A stretch of 64,000 nucleotides of DNA from CADEFX01 sp046154585 (GTDB lineage Bacteria > Pseudomonadota > Alphaproteobacteria > Rhizobiales > Hyphomicrobiaceae): assembly GCA_046154585.1 (NCBI GenBank), contig JBJXDX010000017.1, forward strand, positions 4,830 through 68,829, written 5' to 3'. Under the pieces are notes generated by a model, which saw only the letters and a list, made by a program, of their open reading frames with translations, had not been told where the DNA came from and ran no database searches. Positions 52,175 to 60,312 of the stretch are shown here, one piece after another. Within the stretch, counting starts at the first letter, position 1. Every line of letters starts with the position of its first letter. A program made the position numbers and the translations under genes.

Positions 52175-52828
52175 ATGCAGCGCGTCGCCATCATCGACTA
52201 CGGGTCCGGCAATCTACATTCCGCTGCCAAGGCTTTCGAGCGCGCCGCGCGCGAAGGCGGCAGCAATGCTGGGATAGAGGTCACGTCCTCCGCCAAGACC
52301 GTTGCCGCCGCTGACCGCATCGTCCTCCCCGGCGTCGGCGCCTTCGCCGACTGCAAGCGCGGCTTGGATGCCGTCCCAGGCATGCGCGACGCATTGGAAA
52401 CAGCCGTACGCGAGAAGGCCCGGCCTTTCCTTGGCATCTGCGTCGGCGCACAGCTACTCGCCGACCGCGGGCTCGAGCACGAGATTGTTGAAGGCTTGGG
52501 CTGGATCGCCGGCGAGGTGCGCGCCATCGAGCCCGATGACGCCACCCTCAAGATCCCGCATATGGGCTGGAACACACTGCGCACGCAGCGCGCGCATCCG
52601 CTGCTCGCCGGCATCGAGACTGGACCGCAGGGCCTGCACGCCTACTTCGTGCACTCCTACCAGCTCGTTGCCGCCGATGCCGGCACCGTCGTCGCCGACA
52701 CCGACTACGGTGGACCTGTGACGGCGATGATCGCTCGCGACAACATCGCCGGCACGCAGTTTCACCCTGAGAAAAGCCAGACCCTGGGGCTGCGCCTGAT
52801 CGCCAACTTCCTCAGCTGGCTGCCCTGA
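52175..52828 (+). CDS. hisH: Imidazole glycerol phosphate synthase subunit HisH
   Basis: 217 residues. Class I glutamine amidotransferase that supplies ammonia to HisF. IDYGSGNLHS at the N-terminus, LPGVGAF, nucleophile Cys89 in GICVGAQLLADRG, and the His-Glu pair in GTQFHPEKSQ. Its 3' end overlaps by 17 bases the convergent SinR-like gene. Confidence 0.96.
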   Translation: MQRVAIIDYGSGNLHSAAKAFERAAREGGSNAGIEVTSSAKTVAAADRIVLPGVGAFADCKRGLDAVPGMRDALETAVREKARPFLGICVGAQLLADRGLEHEIVEGLGWIAGEVRAIEPDDATLKIPHMGWNTLRTQRAHPLLAGIETGPQGLHAYFVHSYQLVAADAGTVVADTDYGGPVTAMIARDNIAGTQFHPEKSQTLGLRLIANFLSWLP

Positions 52829-53213
52829 GCGGAAACAGCTCCAGCTCCGGTTCGATGTCCTCGATCGCCGGTACCTCGGCCTGGGCCAGCGCCGGGAACG
52901 CGATGACGTTGCTCGGCCCGACCGCCTCGGCCTCGGCAACAGCCACATCGCGGCGCCGCTGCCGGAACCACCGCAGACCCGTGTTGAGGAACGCCGCCTC
53001 GCCCCGCGCCTCCTGGATCACCAGGCCGTCGTCGCCCCCGAGATAGCGCGAGATGCGCGCCTCGATCTCCGACCGCGTCTCCTCCGCACGCACGTACCAC
53101 ATGTTGTCGAGCGGCCGCGCCCACGCCTGCCCCATGCTCATGATCTCTTCGACGATCTGGGGCTTGTTGGCGTCAGGCTGGGCAAGGTCGTAGGAGACGA
53201 GGAAGGTGCGCAT
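52812..53213 (-). CDS. SinR/Cas2-like small ferredoxin-fold protein
   Basis: 133 residues. The first 90 residues, RTFLVSYDLAQPDANKPQIVEEIMSM... then ARPLDNMWYVRAEETRSEIEARISRYLGGDDGLVIQEARGE, look like the beta-alpha-beta ferredoxin fold of Cas2, VapD and SinR-annotated proteins: initial strand ending in YDL, central helix, W/Y strand, and GDDGLVIQ strand. The remaining 40 residues are acidic and Ala/Pro-rich. Rhizobia carry such genes without CRISPR; function unknown. The ATG at 53213 is the natural strand start. Terminal overlap with hisH is unusual. Confidence 0.65.
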   Translation of the reverse strand: MRTFLVSYDLAQPDANKPQIVEEIMSMGQAWARPLDNMWYVRAEETRSEIEARISRYLGGDDGLVIQEARGEAAFLNTGLRWFRQRRRDVAVAEAEAVGPSNVIAFPALAQAEVPAIEDIEPELELFPLRAAS

Positions 53214-53510
53214 GGGGATCTCTCGTGGGCAGCGAGGTTGCGGGCTCATGTTCCCGTTGCCAGAGACGCGCACACTGGCGAGAACATAGACAGAACATGC
53301 CTCGATTCGGGCACGGGGTCCAGCAGATGTTCTGAATTTGTTCCGCGGATGCGTTAGCGTCGGCACTTCCCTGTGGGCCATCGGCAAACTACCACCGACT
53401 GATCTTGACAGGAGAGCTAGAGGCACGCGTGTTTAGCAACGTCATGCCTAATGGCCTGGATGAATGGCAGGTTGAGGCCGCAAAGCACAACTAGCAACTA
53501 GGTTTGCCCT

Positions 53511-53933
53511 ATGCCGTTCTACAGGCGGAACGACCTGCAAGCTATCGCTCGGTCAAAGCTGTCCGATGCTCAGCTCTTGCTGCAGCACGGACGATGGTCC
53601 AACTCTTACTACCTGAGCGGCTATGCAGTTGAAATCGGCTTAAAGGCCTGCATCGCTAAACAAATTAGCGCAGATGTAATCCCGGACAAAAATTTCATAG
53701 CCGAGACGTATCGGCATGAACTCCGGCGGCTGGTCAACTTGGCAGGTCTATCGCAGGAGCTTGGTAACAGGGAAAGAGCAGATCAACCATTCGCGGCGAA
53801 CTGGGCTATCGTCGCTCAATGGAACCCGGAGACGCGATATGAGGCAATAGATCAGTTTTCCGCCCAAAGTTTCTTAGAGGCGGTGGCGGACAATGCGACA
53901 GGAGTGTTTCCGTGGATTCAAGTATACTGGTGA
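53511..53933 (+). CDS. HEPN-domain-like protein
   Basis: 140 residues, mostly helical. LARSKLSDAQLLLQHGRWSNSYYLSGYAVEIGLKACIA has the helix pattern of HEPN proteins (A..LL..G.Y..A.Y..G...E..LKA). YRHELRRLVNLAGL gives the conserved H-[DE]-L-x2-L motif at H69. WNPETRYEA (R109-Y110) is the late motif of this subgroup. HEPN domains are often RNases in toxin-antitoxin and abortive-infection systems. Base composition is visibly AT-richer than the flanking his genes. The downstream partner overlaps by 22 bases. RNase activity is an inference; the canonical R-x4-H motif is not evident. Confidence 0.68.
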   Translation: MPFYRRNDLQAIARSKLSDAQLLLQHGRWSNSYYLSGYAVEIGLKACIAKQISADVIPDKNFIAETYRHELRRLVNLAGLSQELGNRERADQPFAANWAIVAQWNPETRYEAIDQFSAQSFLEAVADNATGVFPWIQVYW

Positions 53934-54286
53934 GTGCTGGCCACGAGCTGCTTGACACGCTTGAGGCGAAAGGCCTGAAGCCTCGGGCTGCCATGTGGGT
54001 TCACAACACTGACATCGACACTTGGAAGCTTTGGGTTGTCCCGCCTAAGAACTTTTCGGATCAACGCGCCTTCTACCGGCAAGTTGTTGAGGCTATAGCC
54101 GAAAGCGGAAATCCGTTTCCCGACATCGATGCAAGCGATGTAGAAATGGTTTCTGATAGCCACCCTGCTATTGCCAGTTTGGCGAAGCTAATCAAAGTCA
54201 CAGACAAAAGTTCCGTCACTTTGCACAACAACAAGCTGGGAAATTTTTATTTGGCAGACGGCATCATATTGCGCATGGATATCTGA
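53912..54286 (+). CDS. Unknown protein coupled to the HEPN gene
   Basis: 124 residues from a GTG at 53912 with AGGAG seven bases upstream, inside the 3' end of the HEPN gene (22-base overlap). Alpha-beta composition: helix ILVSAGHELLDTLEAKGLKPRAAMWV, strand TWKLWVVPP, helices, then strands SSVTLHNNKLGNFYLADGIILRM. No family recognised. Overlap and joint AT-rich composition show that the pair moved together, as toxin-antitoxin or defence pairs do. Likely the antitoxin or an effector/sensor of the HEPN protein (inference). Confidence 0.6.
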   Translation: MDSSILVSAGHELLDTLEAKGLKPRAAMWVHNTDIDTWKLWVVPPKNFSDQRAFYRQVVEAIAESGNPFPDIDASDVEMVSDSHPAIASLAKLIKVTDKSSVTLHNNKLGNFYLADGIILRMDI

Positions 54287-54295
54287 TCCGATCCC

Positions 54296-54607
54296 CTACC
54301 CAAACAACTCCAGCTGCCCCCGCGCCTCGACCACCCGCGGAATCCGCCGGTATCCGAAATGCGTGCGATCCGCCAGCCCCGGATAACGCTCGGCGAAGAG
54401 TTGCATGGCCTTCTCGCGGCTGGCCGGGAAGCGCTCGCCCCACCAGATCTCGTACAGCCGGCGCGGATCGCAGCCGTAGCGCAGCATCAGGTCCTTGCGG
54501 CGGGTGCGCATCCAGCGGGCAATCCAGATGTCGACGGCATCAGCCTCGCTCAAAACGCGCTGCGGCTGGTCGTCAACGGATGGCTGTACGGACTGGAACG
54601 CGAGCAC
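54296..54607 (-). CDS. Conserved hypothetical protein (rhizobial type)
   Basis: 103 residues. Core region DAVDIWIARWMRTRRKDLMLRYGCDPRRLYEIWWGERFPASREKAMQLF looks like a helix-turn-helix-type small domain with many aromatic and basic residues; the C-terminus DRTHFGYRRIPRV... is basic. I recall similar proteins in rhizobial genomes, all of unknown function. GTG start at 54607 with only a weak ribosome site. Convergent with the HEPN partner. Confidence 0.65.
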   Translation of the reverse strand: MLAFQSVQPSVDDQPQRVLSEADAVDIWIARWMRTRRKDLMLRYGCDPRRLYEIWWGERFPASREKAMQLFAERYPGLADRTHFGYRRIPRVVEARGQLELFG

Positions 54608-54719
54608 GGAACGCTTGACCCTGCTTCCTCAATGGCGGCATTGAATGCCACGACATTGGAGCACTCTGATGGCTCGCGCCCGCCGACGCAAGTCCTCGCC
54701 CTGAAACGATGGTTCAAAC

Positions 54720-54879
54720 GTCATCCTCGAGCGGCGGAGGCGCAAGCCGAAGCCGTCTCGGGGATCCAGCATAAAAAGGGCCGTAGGCTCGATATCTTTC
54801 GATGTCTAAGGTGTCTTCGACAGGTTTGTGCTGGATCCCCGCACTTCACGCGGCTTCGCCGCGCTCGCGCGAGGATGAC
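54720..54879. repeat. Palindromic repeat B, copy 2
   Basis: GTCATCCTCG at the left edge and CGAGGATGAC at the right edge. Inside, GGGGATCCAGCA (54760-54771) pairs with TGCTGGATCCCC (54829-54840), and GGTGTCTTCGAC (54810-54821) is shared with copy 1. It fills the gap before hisA, where I see no other gene. Confidence 0.8.
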
Positions 54880-54935
54880 GGGATGGGCTAGGTTTCGAAC
54901 CAACACACTGCCTCCCAACCGGAACCTTAAGCCCC

Positions 54936-55673
54936 GTGATCTTGTTTCCCGCCATCGACCTGAAGGACGGCCAGTGCGTGCGCCTGAAGCTCGGCGACAT
55001 GCGCGAGGCGACCGTGTTCAACGATGACCCCGCCGCACAAGCCCGCCAGTTCGAGGCCCAGGGTTTCGAGTACCTGCACATCGTCGACCTCAACGGCGCC
55101 TTCGCCGGCAAACCCGTGAACGGCGCCGCCGTCGAGACCATCCTCGGCGCCATCCGCATCCCGGCCCAGCTCGGCGGCGGCATCCGCGATCTCGCCACCA
55201 TCGACATGTGGCTCGGCAAGGGCGTCCGCCGCGTCATCCTCGGCACCGTGGCGGTGCGCGACCCCGCCCTGGTCCGCGCCGCCTGCAAGGCGCACCCGGG
55301 ACGCGTCGCTGTCGGCATCGATGCCAAGGCCGGCAAGGTCGCCGTCGAGGGCTGGGGCGAGAGTTCCGAGCTCACCGCCGCCGAGCTTGCACGCCGCTTC
55401 GAGGATGCCGGCGTCGCCGCAATCATCTACACCGACATCGAGCGCGACGGCATCCTCAAAGGCCTCAACCTCGAAGCCACCGCAGCGCTGGCGCAAACCA
55501 CCAGCATCCCCGTCATCGCCTCGGGCGGGCTCGCCTCCATCGACGACGTGCACGCTCTGCTGCAGCCCAAGTACGCCATGCTGGAAGGCGCCATCACCGG
55601 CCGCGCCCTGTATGACGGCAGGCTCGATGCATCCGTCGCGCTCTCCGCCATCGCCTCCGCACGCCAGCGCTAA
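54936..55673 (+). CDS. hisA: ProFAR isomerase HisA
   Basis: 245 residues. 1-(5-phosphoribosyl)-5-[(phosphoribosylamino)methylideneamino]imidazole-4-carboxamide isomerase, half-barrel pair TIM fold homologous to HisF. ILFPAIDLKDGQCVRL with the first catalytic Asp, QLGGGIRD and SGGLASIDDV phosphate sites, TDIERDGILKG with the second Asp. Starts with GTG at 54936. Separated from hisH by 2.1 kb of accessory DNA. Confidence 0.96.
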   Translation: MILFPAIDLKDGQCVRLKLGDMREATVFNDDPAAQARQFEAQGFEYLHIVDLNGAFAGKPVNGAAVETILGAIRIPAQLGGGIRDLATIDMWLGKGVRRVILGTVAVRDPALVRAACKAHPGRVAVGIDAKAGKVAVEGWGESSELTAAELARRFEDAGVAAIIYTDIERDGILKGLNLEATAALAQTTSIPVIASGGLASIDDVHALLQPKYAMLEGAITGRALYDGRLDASVALSAIASARQR

Positions 55674-55707
55674 AAACAACTCCGGTTAAATTCGAAGCAC
55701 TGCCTAA

Positions 55708-55817
55708 CTCCCTCTCCCGTGGGGAGAGGGTTGGGGTGAGGGGCTTTAACCTCTCTGTCGCTCTAACCCCTCACCCGGAACGCCAAAGCGTTCCGACCTC
55801 TCCCCACGGGAGAGGTG
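55708..55817. repeat. Palindromic repeat C, copy 2
   Basis: CTCCCTCTCCCGTGGGGAGAGGG, GGGGTGAGGGG paired with CCCCTCACCC, CGGAACGCC with GCGTTCCG, and ACCTCTCCCCACGGGAGAGGT. Same set as copy 1 at 18906, in inverted orientation. Follows hisA and precedes the metallo-hydrolase; may serve as the hisA 3' structure. Confidence 0.85.
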
Positions 55818-55953
55818 GCGTGGTCGGATTGTAGTCTTTCACAATTCATTTGCGCGTCTACAAACTCCTTGATCCTGCCTCAGTCTGGGCGGAGCGTCGT
55901 TCGCGCACGCCAGTCAACGATGCGTGCTGCATGAAACGGGTGGAGGTAACGTC

Positions 55954-56967
55954 ATGTCGAACATCAATCTGTCACGTCGTCAGGCACTGTTTGGGGCTGC
56001 TGCGGCCGCCGCAGGAGCTGGCACACTTGCAGGGCTGCAGCTTCCGCCTGCATTCGCCAAGGCCCCGCTCAGCACCACGCAAGCGCCCTACTTCTATCGC
56101 TTCAACCACGGCAAGATGCAGGCGACCGTCATCTCCGATGGGCCGCTGCCGCTCGGTGATCCCACCGGCGCCTTCCTCGGGGCCAGCAAGGAAGAGATCA
56201 GCAAGCTCCTCACCGACAATTTCCTGTCACCGACCAACGCCGTCCTCGAGCAGAACATCCTCGTCATCAACACCGGTGACAAGCTCGTCCTGTTCGACAC
56301 GGGCATGGGCTCATCGCCCATGTTCGGGCCGACGACCGGAAAGCTGCTTCCGAGCCTCAAAGCCGCCGGCATCGATCCCGCCGACATCGACGCGGTGGTC
56401 GCCACGCACGGCCATTGCGATCACGTCTGGGGCATTATGGCCGATGACGGCAAGCCCAACTTCCCGAACGCCCAGATCTACATCTCACAGGCGGATTTCG
56501 ACTTCTGGACCGACGAGAAGAAGCTGGAGGTGAAAGACCCGGCGTTCATGAAGCCGTTCGTGGAAGGCGCGCGCAAGAACCTGCTGCCGGTGCGCGACCG
56601 CATCGTGTTCGTCAAGGACGGCCAGGAGTTCCTGCCTGGCATCCAGGCCATCTCGGCGCCGGGCCACACGGTCGGCCACATGGTTTACATGATCACCTCC
56701 GACGGCAAGTCGCTCTGCAACGTCGGCGACCTGACGCATCACCAGATCCTGCTGGTCGAGAAGCCGCGCTTCGAGTTTGCCTACGACACAGATCCCAAGC
56801 AGTCGGCAAATTCGCGCGTTCGCATCCTCGATATGCTGGCCTCGCAGAAGATCCCGCTCGTCGCCTATCACTTCCCGTGGCCGGGCCATGGCCATATCGG
56901 CAAGCAGGGCGACGGCTTCCGCTACTATCCGGCGGCGATGCAGATGGTCATGGACATGAAGACCTGA
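55954..56967 (+). CDS. Tat-exported metallo-beta-lactamase-fold hydrolase
   Basis: 337 residues. Twin-arginine signal SRRQALFGAAAAAAGAG with cleavage near residue 31. Metal motif THGHCDHVWG (HxHxDH), then His in ISAPGHTVGHMVY and Asp in NVGDLTHHQ; final His in FPWPGHGHIG. Close to the quorum-quenching lactonase/alkylsulfatase-like periplasmic MBL group, but no substrate can be assigned. GGAGG precedes the ATG at 55954. Own terminator follows. Stands between hisA and hisF. Confidence 0.9.
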   Translation: MSNINLSRRQALFGAAAAAAGAGTLAGLQLPPAFAKAPLSTTQAPYFYRFNHGKMQATVISDGPLPLGDPTGAFLGASKEEISKLLTDNFLSPTNAVLEQNILVINTGDKLVLFDTGMGSSPMFGPTTGKLLPSLKAAGIDPADIDAVVATHGHCDHVWGIMADDGKPNFPNAQIYISQADFDFWTDEKKLEVKDPAFMKPFVEGARKNLLPVRDRIVFVKDGQEFLPGIQAISAPGHTVGHMVYMITSDGKSLCNVGDLTHHQILLVEKPRFEFAYDTDPKQSANSRVRILDMLASQKIPLVAYHFPWPGHGHIGKQGDGFRYYPAAMQMVMDMKT

Positions 56968-56995
56968 TCACAGCCCCTTTGGGAGCTGCCATCGA

Positions 56996-57028
56996 GCAAG
57001 GCCCGCGACGCCGCGGCCTTGCTTTTTT
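56996..57028 (+). terminator. Rho-independent terminator after the MBL gene
   Basis: GCAAGGCC (56996-57003) and GGCCTTGC (57015-57022), with GC-rich loop, followed by TTTTTT. Separates the MBL gene from hisF. Confidence 0.88.
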
Positions 57029-57066
57029 GTTGCGTTCGGCTGCGCACCCGTCGCAGAAGTACGCCC

Positions 57067-57843
57067 ATGCTCAAGGTGCGCATCATCCCCTGCCTGGACG
57101 TCAAGGACGGCCGTGTCGTCAAGGGCGTCAATTTCGTCGACCTGCGCGACGCGGGCGATCCCGTGGAAGCCGCCGCCGCCTATGACGCGGCCGGCGCCGA
57201 CGAGCTGTGCTTCCTCGACATCACCGCCAGCCACGAGAACCGCGACACCATTTTCGACATCGTCGAGCGCACCGCCGAGCGCTGCTTCATGCCGCTCACC
57301 GTCGGCGGCGGCGTGCGAGCCGTCGAGGACATCCGCAAGCTGCTCGAAGCCGGCGCCGACAAGGTCTCGATCAACACGGCAGCCGTCACCCGGCGCCAGT
57401 TCGTGCGCGAAGGCGCCGAGAAGTTCGGCGCCCAATGCATCGTCGTCGCCATCGACGCCAAGAAAGTCTCCGCGCCCGGCCAGCCCGCGAAGTGGGACAT
57501 CTTCACCCACGGCGGCCGCAAGCCGACCGGGCTCGACGCCATCGACTACGCGCGCGAGGTCGTCTCCCTCGGCGCCGGCGAGATCCTGCTCACCTCCATG
57601 GATCGCGACGGCACCAAGGCCGGCTTCGATCTGGAATTGACGCGCGCCGTATCCGACGCCATCCACGTGCCGGTGATTGCTTCAGGCGGCGTCGGCACGC
57701 TCGATCATCTGGTCGACGGCGTGACGAAGGGCCATGCCAGCGCCGTCCTCGCCGCCTCTATCTTTCACTTCGGCACTTACACGGTCGGCCAGGCCAAACA
57801 ACACATGGCCGCCGCCGGCATTCCGATCAGGCCGGTGGGCTAG
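57067..57843 (+). CDS. hisF: Imidazole glycerol phosphate synthase subunit HisF
   Basis: 258 residues. Cyclase subunit that uses ammonia from HisH. IIPCLDVKDGRVVKGVNF with catalytic Asp11, TVGGGVRAVEDI, VAIDAKK with the second Asp, TSMDRDGTKAGFD and SGGVGTLDHLVDG. Complete. Starts 38 bases after the terminator, so it needs its own promoter. hisE, which commonly follows hisF in this group, is not found next to it. Confidence 0.96.
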   Translation: MLKVRIIPCLDVKDGRVVKGVNFVDLRDAGDPVEAAAAYDAAGADELCFLDITASHENRDTIFDIVERTAERCFMPLTVGGGVRAVEDIRKLLEAGADKVSINTAAVTRRQFVREGAEKFGAQCIVVAIDAKKVSAPGQPAKWDIFTHGGRKPTGLDAIDYAREVVSLGAGEILLTSMDRDGTKAGFDLELTRAVSDAIHVPVIASGGVGTLDHLVDGVTKGHASAVLAASIFHFGTYTVGQAKQHMAAAGIPIRPVG

Positions 57844-57860
57844 CGACTAATGGACCCTTC

Positions 57861-58043
57861 CTACCTTGTCGGATTTACCAAAGCCCGCGTCTCGGCCATG
57901 CGGGCCAATTGCTCGTAGGACTCCGAAATTTCCATCACGGTCTGCTTGGCGGCCGGATCGGACAAATTATTGGCGAGGCGGCGCGTCTCTTCAGCTCGCT
58001 TGCGCCAATGCGCCGGGCTATTGAGTTCCATATCCATAGACAT
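57861..58043 (-). CDS. Small helical protein, paralogue 1
   Basis: 60 residues. HWRKRAEETRRLANNLSDPAAKQTVMEISESYEQLARMAE forms two amphipathic helices linked by a conserved DPxAK turn. The pattern (WR..AEE...LA..L.DP.A...M..I..SY..LA..A) is repeated in the next gene. Several in-frame ATG codons (58043, 58037, 58031) are possible. Function unknown; similar short proteins are common in rhizobia. Confidence 0.65.
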   Translation of the reverse strand: MSMDMELNSPAHWRKRAEETRRLANNLSDPAAKQTVMEISESYEQLARMAETRALVNPTR

Positions 58044-58115
58044 AGCGTTTGGACAACGACCTGCGCGAAGGAGGGGTTCCCCACAACGCGTCGGTTGCAC
58101 GGCGGGGCTTAGCTT

Positions 58116-58295
58116 CTACTCGGGCTTTTTATTACGCTCTATGAGCAGCTTAGCACGATCTGCTAGACCTTGGTAAGCCTCGGCAATGCGCAGCATGACG
58201 CGTCTTGCGGTAGGATCGGCGAGGCGCTGTGAGATGGAGTACGCCTCTTCTGCGAGGGCTCGCCACCGTTCTTCCGTATTCTGCTCTTCGGACAC
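58116..58295 (-). CDS. Small helical protein, paralogue 2
   Basis: 59 residues from GTG at 58295, with GAGAGGG upstream. RWRALAEEAYSISQRLADPTARRVMLRIAEAYQGLADRAKLL repeats the pattern of the gene 72 bases downstream, pointing to a tandem duplication. Probably binds itself or a partner through helices; function unknown. Confidence 0.7.
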   Translation of the reverse strand: MSEEQNTEERWRALAEEAYSISQRLADPTARRVMLRIAEAYQGLADRAKLLIERNKKPE

Positions 58296-58364
58296 GCGGG
58301 CCCTCTCCCCGAATTTCCCCGCGGCCGTCAACGCATTGGACCCGTCTCTGGTTCCTAGAAGCGA

Positions 58365-58391
58365 AGAGCCCGCCGTCTCTGGACGGGCTCT
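58365..58391 (-). terminator. Hairpin downstream of the cupin gene
   Basis: AGAGCCCG (58365-58372) and CGGGCTCT (58384-58391) form an 8-bp stem after the cupin stop at 58465 (minus strand). Flanking T content is moderate on both sides. Confidence 0.5.
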
Positions 58392-58464
58392 TGCATTTGC
58401 AGGTCACGGCGACTGATCGAGAGGTGGTGGCCTGGGAGCCCCGAGTTTGTCAAAAGCCGCGGTT

Positions 58465-58926
58465 CTAGGGCCCGGGATAGGGTGTGCCATCCTTGTGCAC
58501 GAACCGGCCGTCGGCGTTGGTACTCATCATGTCGATGTCGGAGCAGGTCGTAGCGTCGGCGGGCTGGCGCGAGCCGACTTCGAGATAAGCCGCCATCGCG
58601 CCCGACTTGTTGATGAGGTGATGGCCGTTGCCGGAACCTTTCGCGAAGGCCGCGCAATCGCCGGCGCGCAGCATCGTCTCGCCGCCATCTTCGATCAGCG
58701 TCAGCTCGCCTTCGAGCACATACACGAACTCGTCCTCGTGCGAATGCCAATGGCGCTGGCTCGACCAATTGCCCGGCGGCAGGCGCATGAGATTGACCCC
58801 GAAATCAATAAGCCCGCCTGCATCCCCGAGCCGCTGCCGTATGCGTTCGGCACAGGGTGCATCGAACGGCGCCGGATAGCCCGAGCCCTTGTATTCCCGC
58901 ACGGTGGCAATATCGATCTTGGGCAT
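58465..58926 (-). CDS. Cupin domain protein
   Basis: 153 residues. Cupin motif 1 RHWHSHEDEFVYVLEGELTLIEDGG and motif 2 AGDCAAFAKGSGNGHHLINKSG with metal-binding His and Glu. Such proteins resemble the transcription-associated or sugar-related small cupins. Third member of a cupin group with the following two minus-strand genes; probably controlled by the XRE regulator at 59552 (inference). Confidence 0.85.
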   Translation of the reverse strand: MPKIDIATVREYKGSGYPAPFDAPCAERIRQRLGDAGGLIDFGVNLMRLPPGNWSSQRHWHSHEDEFVYVLEGELTLIEDGGETMLRAGDCAAFAKGSGNGHHLINKSGAMAAYLEVGSRQPADATTCSDIDMMSTNADGRFVHKDGTPYPGP

Positions 58927-59039
58927 GGCGGTCTCTCCAATCGTCAGCGAGCGAGGTCATGCGCGTCCACGCATAACCTCGCGCAATCCGGCGATGACAC
59001 AATGTCCACCATCGCGAATCCGCGCCTTGGCCGCCGGCA

Positions 59040-59525
59040 TCAAAGATCGACACGCTCCTGCTCCACGGCCTTGCGCTCCGTCATGTTGAAGCGTCCGCCG
59101 TAGATCGGCCGCTCGCCAGTGGTCGGCCCTGGATACTGCACGATGAAGATCTCGCCGCCGGTGTCGGTGCGGAACTCGCCTTCGAAGTGCGGATCGGGAT
59201 GGAACAGCACGGTGCCCGGCCGATGCACGATGCCGTCGATGGTGAACTCGCCTTTCAGAATATGCCACACCTGCGCAAAGCCATGATAGTGCTCGGGATG
59301 ATAGGCACCGGGCTCGAGCCGCAGGATGCCGGCATTCGGCTCGGTCGGCCGCTCGGGCCGCGGATGGAACAGCATCTTGCCGGTCTCGCCCGGCCAGCGG
59401 ATCGTCTCCCAGTCGACCTCGTCGAAGTGACGCGCCTGGAACGGCTCGTGATCCTTGCGCGAGGCGTCACGCTTGGTCGTCAAGGCGGCGTTGTTCGCAG
59501 CCGTATCGGGAATGTCCTTGCTCAT
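59040..59525 (-). CDS. Cupin domain protein (acidic dioxygenase-like)
   Basis: 161 residues. LEPGAYHPEHYHGFAQVWHILKGEFTIDG is motif 1 and VLFHPDPHFEGEF motif 2. The N-terminal third is an extended segment with DVDWETIRWPG-like sequence that may cap the barrel. AAGGAGGA precedes the ATG at 59525. 26 bases after the regulator stop, so in the same unit. Reaction unknown. Confidence 0.82.
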   Translation of the reverse strand: MSKDIPDTAANNAALTTKRDASRKDHEPFQARHFDEVDWETIRWPGETGKMLFHPRPERPTEPNAGILRLEPGAYHPEHYHGFAQVWHILKGEFTIDGIVHRPGTVLFHPDPHFEGEFRTDTGGEIFIVQYPGPTTGERPIYGGRFNMTERKAVEQERVDL

Positions 59526-59551
59526 TGGGTTCCTCCTTCGTTGCTTCCTCT

Positions 59552-60265
59552 TCAGGTGCGATTGGTTCTCGTCTTGCCGGGTGTCTTCCTTTCGCTGGCT
59601 TGGGCTTCGACCATGAGTTTCGATTTCGGCATGCGTGCCCACCATTCGACGGCGGTTGCCGACTGGCTCTCGATGGCGGTCACCATCAGCAATTGGGCAC
59701 GCGATCGCCCCTTGGCCCAGGCCATGTGCGGCACGTCGGAGCGCAGGTGAATGGAATCCCCCCGGTCGAGCGTGACCACCTCATCGCCCACCCGAAATTC
59801 CACAACGCCTTCGAGGACGATGCAGAACTCCTCTCCGGGATGCGTGACCAGGGGAGCATTCTTCGCGCCGGCGGGGAGATCGAGCAGAAATGCCTCCATG
59901 CGCTGCTCGCCGATGCCTGACGCGAGCTGGGTCCACGCATAGGGGCCCGCGCGATCGGCCGCTGATGGGTTTGCGTCGGCCCGGCGCACGACGCGAAACG
60001 CTTTCGCCCGCGCCCCGTCCTCAAGGTCAGCGAAGAGCTGCGCCGGCGCCAGTTCGAGCACGGCCGCGATCTCGAGAAGATTGCCGATGGAGCAGGCCAC
60101 CTGGCCGCGCTCCAGGCGGGACAGAAAGGTCACGGATAGGCCGACCTCGCCGGCGAGCGCATCGAGCGTCATGCGCCGCTCTTTACGCGCCGCCCGGATC
60201 GCTTCGCCGATGTGGAGCAGGCGTTCCCGCTCCCGGCTCTGCCTCTTGGTGGCGATGCGGCTCAT
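59552..60265 (-). CDS. XRE-family regulator with C-terminal cupin domain
   Basis: 237 residues. Helix-turn-helix at about 18-72 (IGEAIRAARKERRMTLDALA, VGLSVTFLSRLERGQVACSI). Cupin sensor at about 125-195 with VTHPGEEFCIVLEGVVEFRVG and SIHLRSDVPHMAWA. The PuuR/MppR-like architecture binds DNA as a dimer and a small ligand in the cupin. Followed by two cupin enzymes. Upstream inverted repeats are the likely operator. Confidence 0.9.
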   Translation of the reverse strand: MSRIATKRQSRERERLLHIGEAIRAARKERRMTLDALAGEVGLSVTFLSRLERGQVACSIGNLLEIAAVLELAPAQLFADLEDGARAKAFRVVRRADANPSAADRAGPYAWTQLASGIGEQRMEAFLLDLPAGAKNAPLVTHPGEEFCIVLEGVVEFRVGDEVVTLDRGDSIHLRSDVPHMAWAKGRSRAQLLMVTAIESQSATAVEWWARMPKSKLMVEAQASERKTPGKTRTNRT

Positions 60266-60312
60266 GTAGGCCTCGATGGGATCGCGAAGGCCGCAGTGTG
60301 ATCGGTAGAAAT

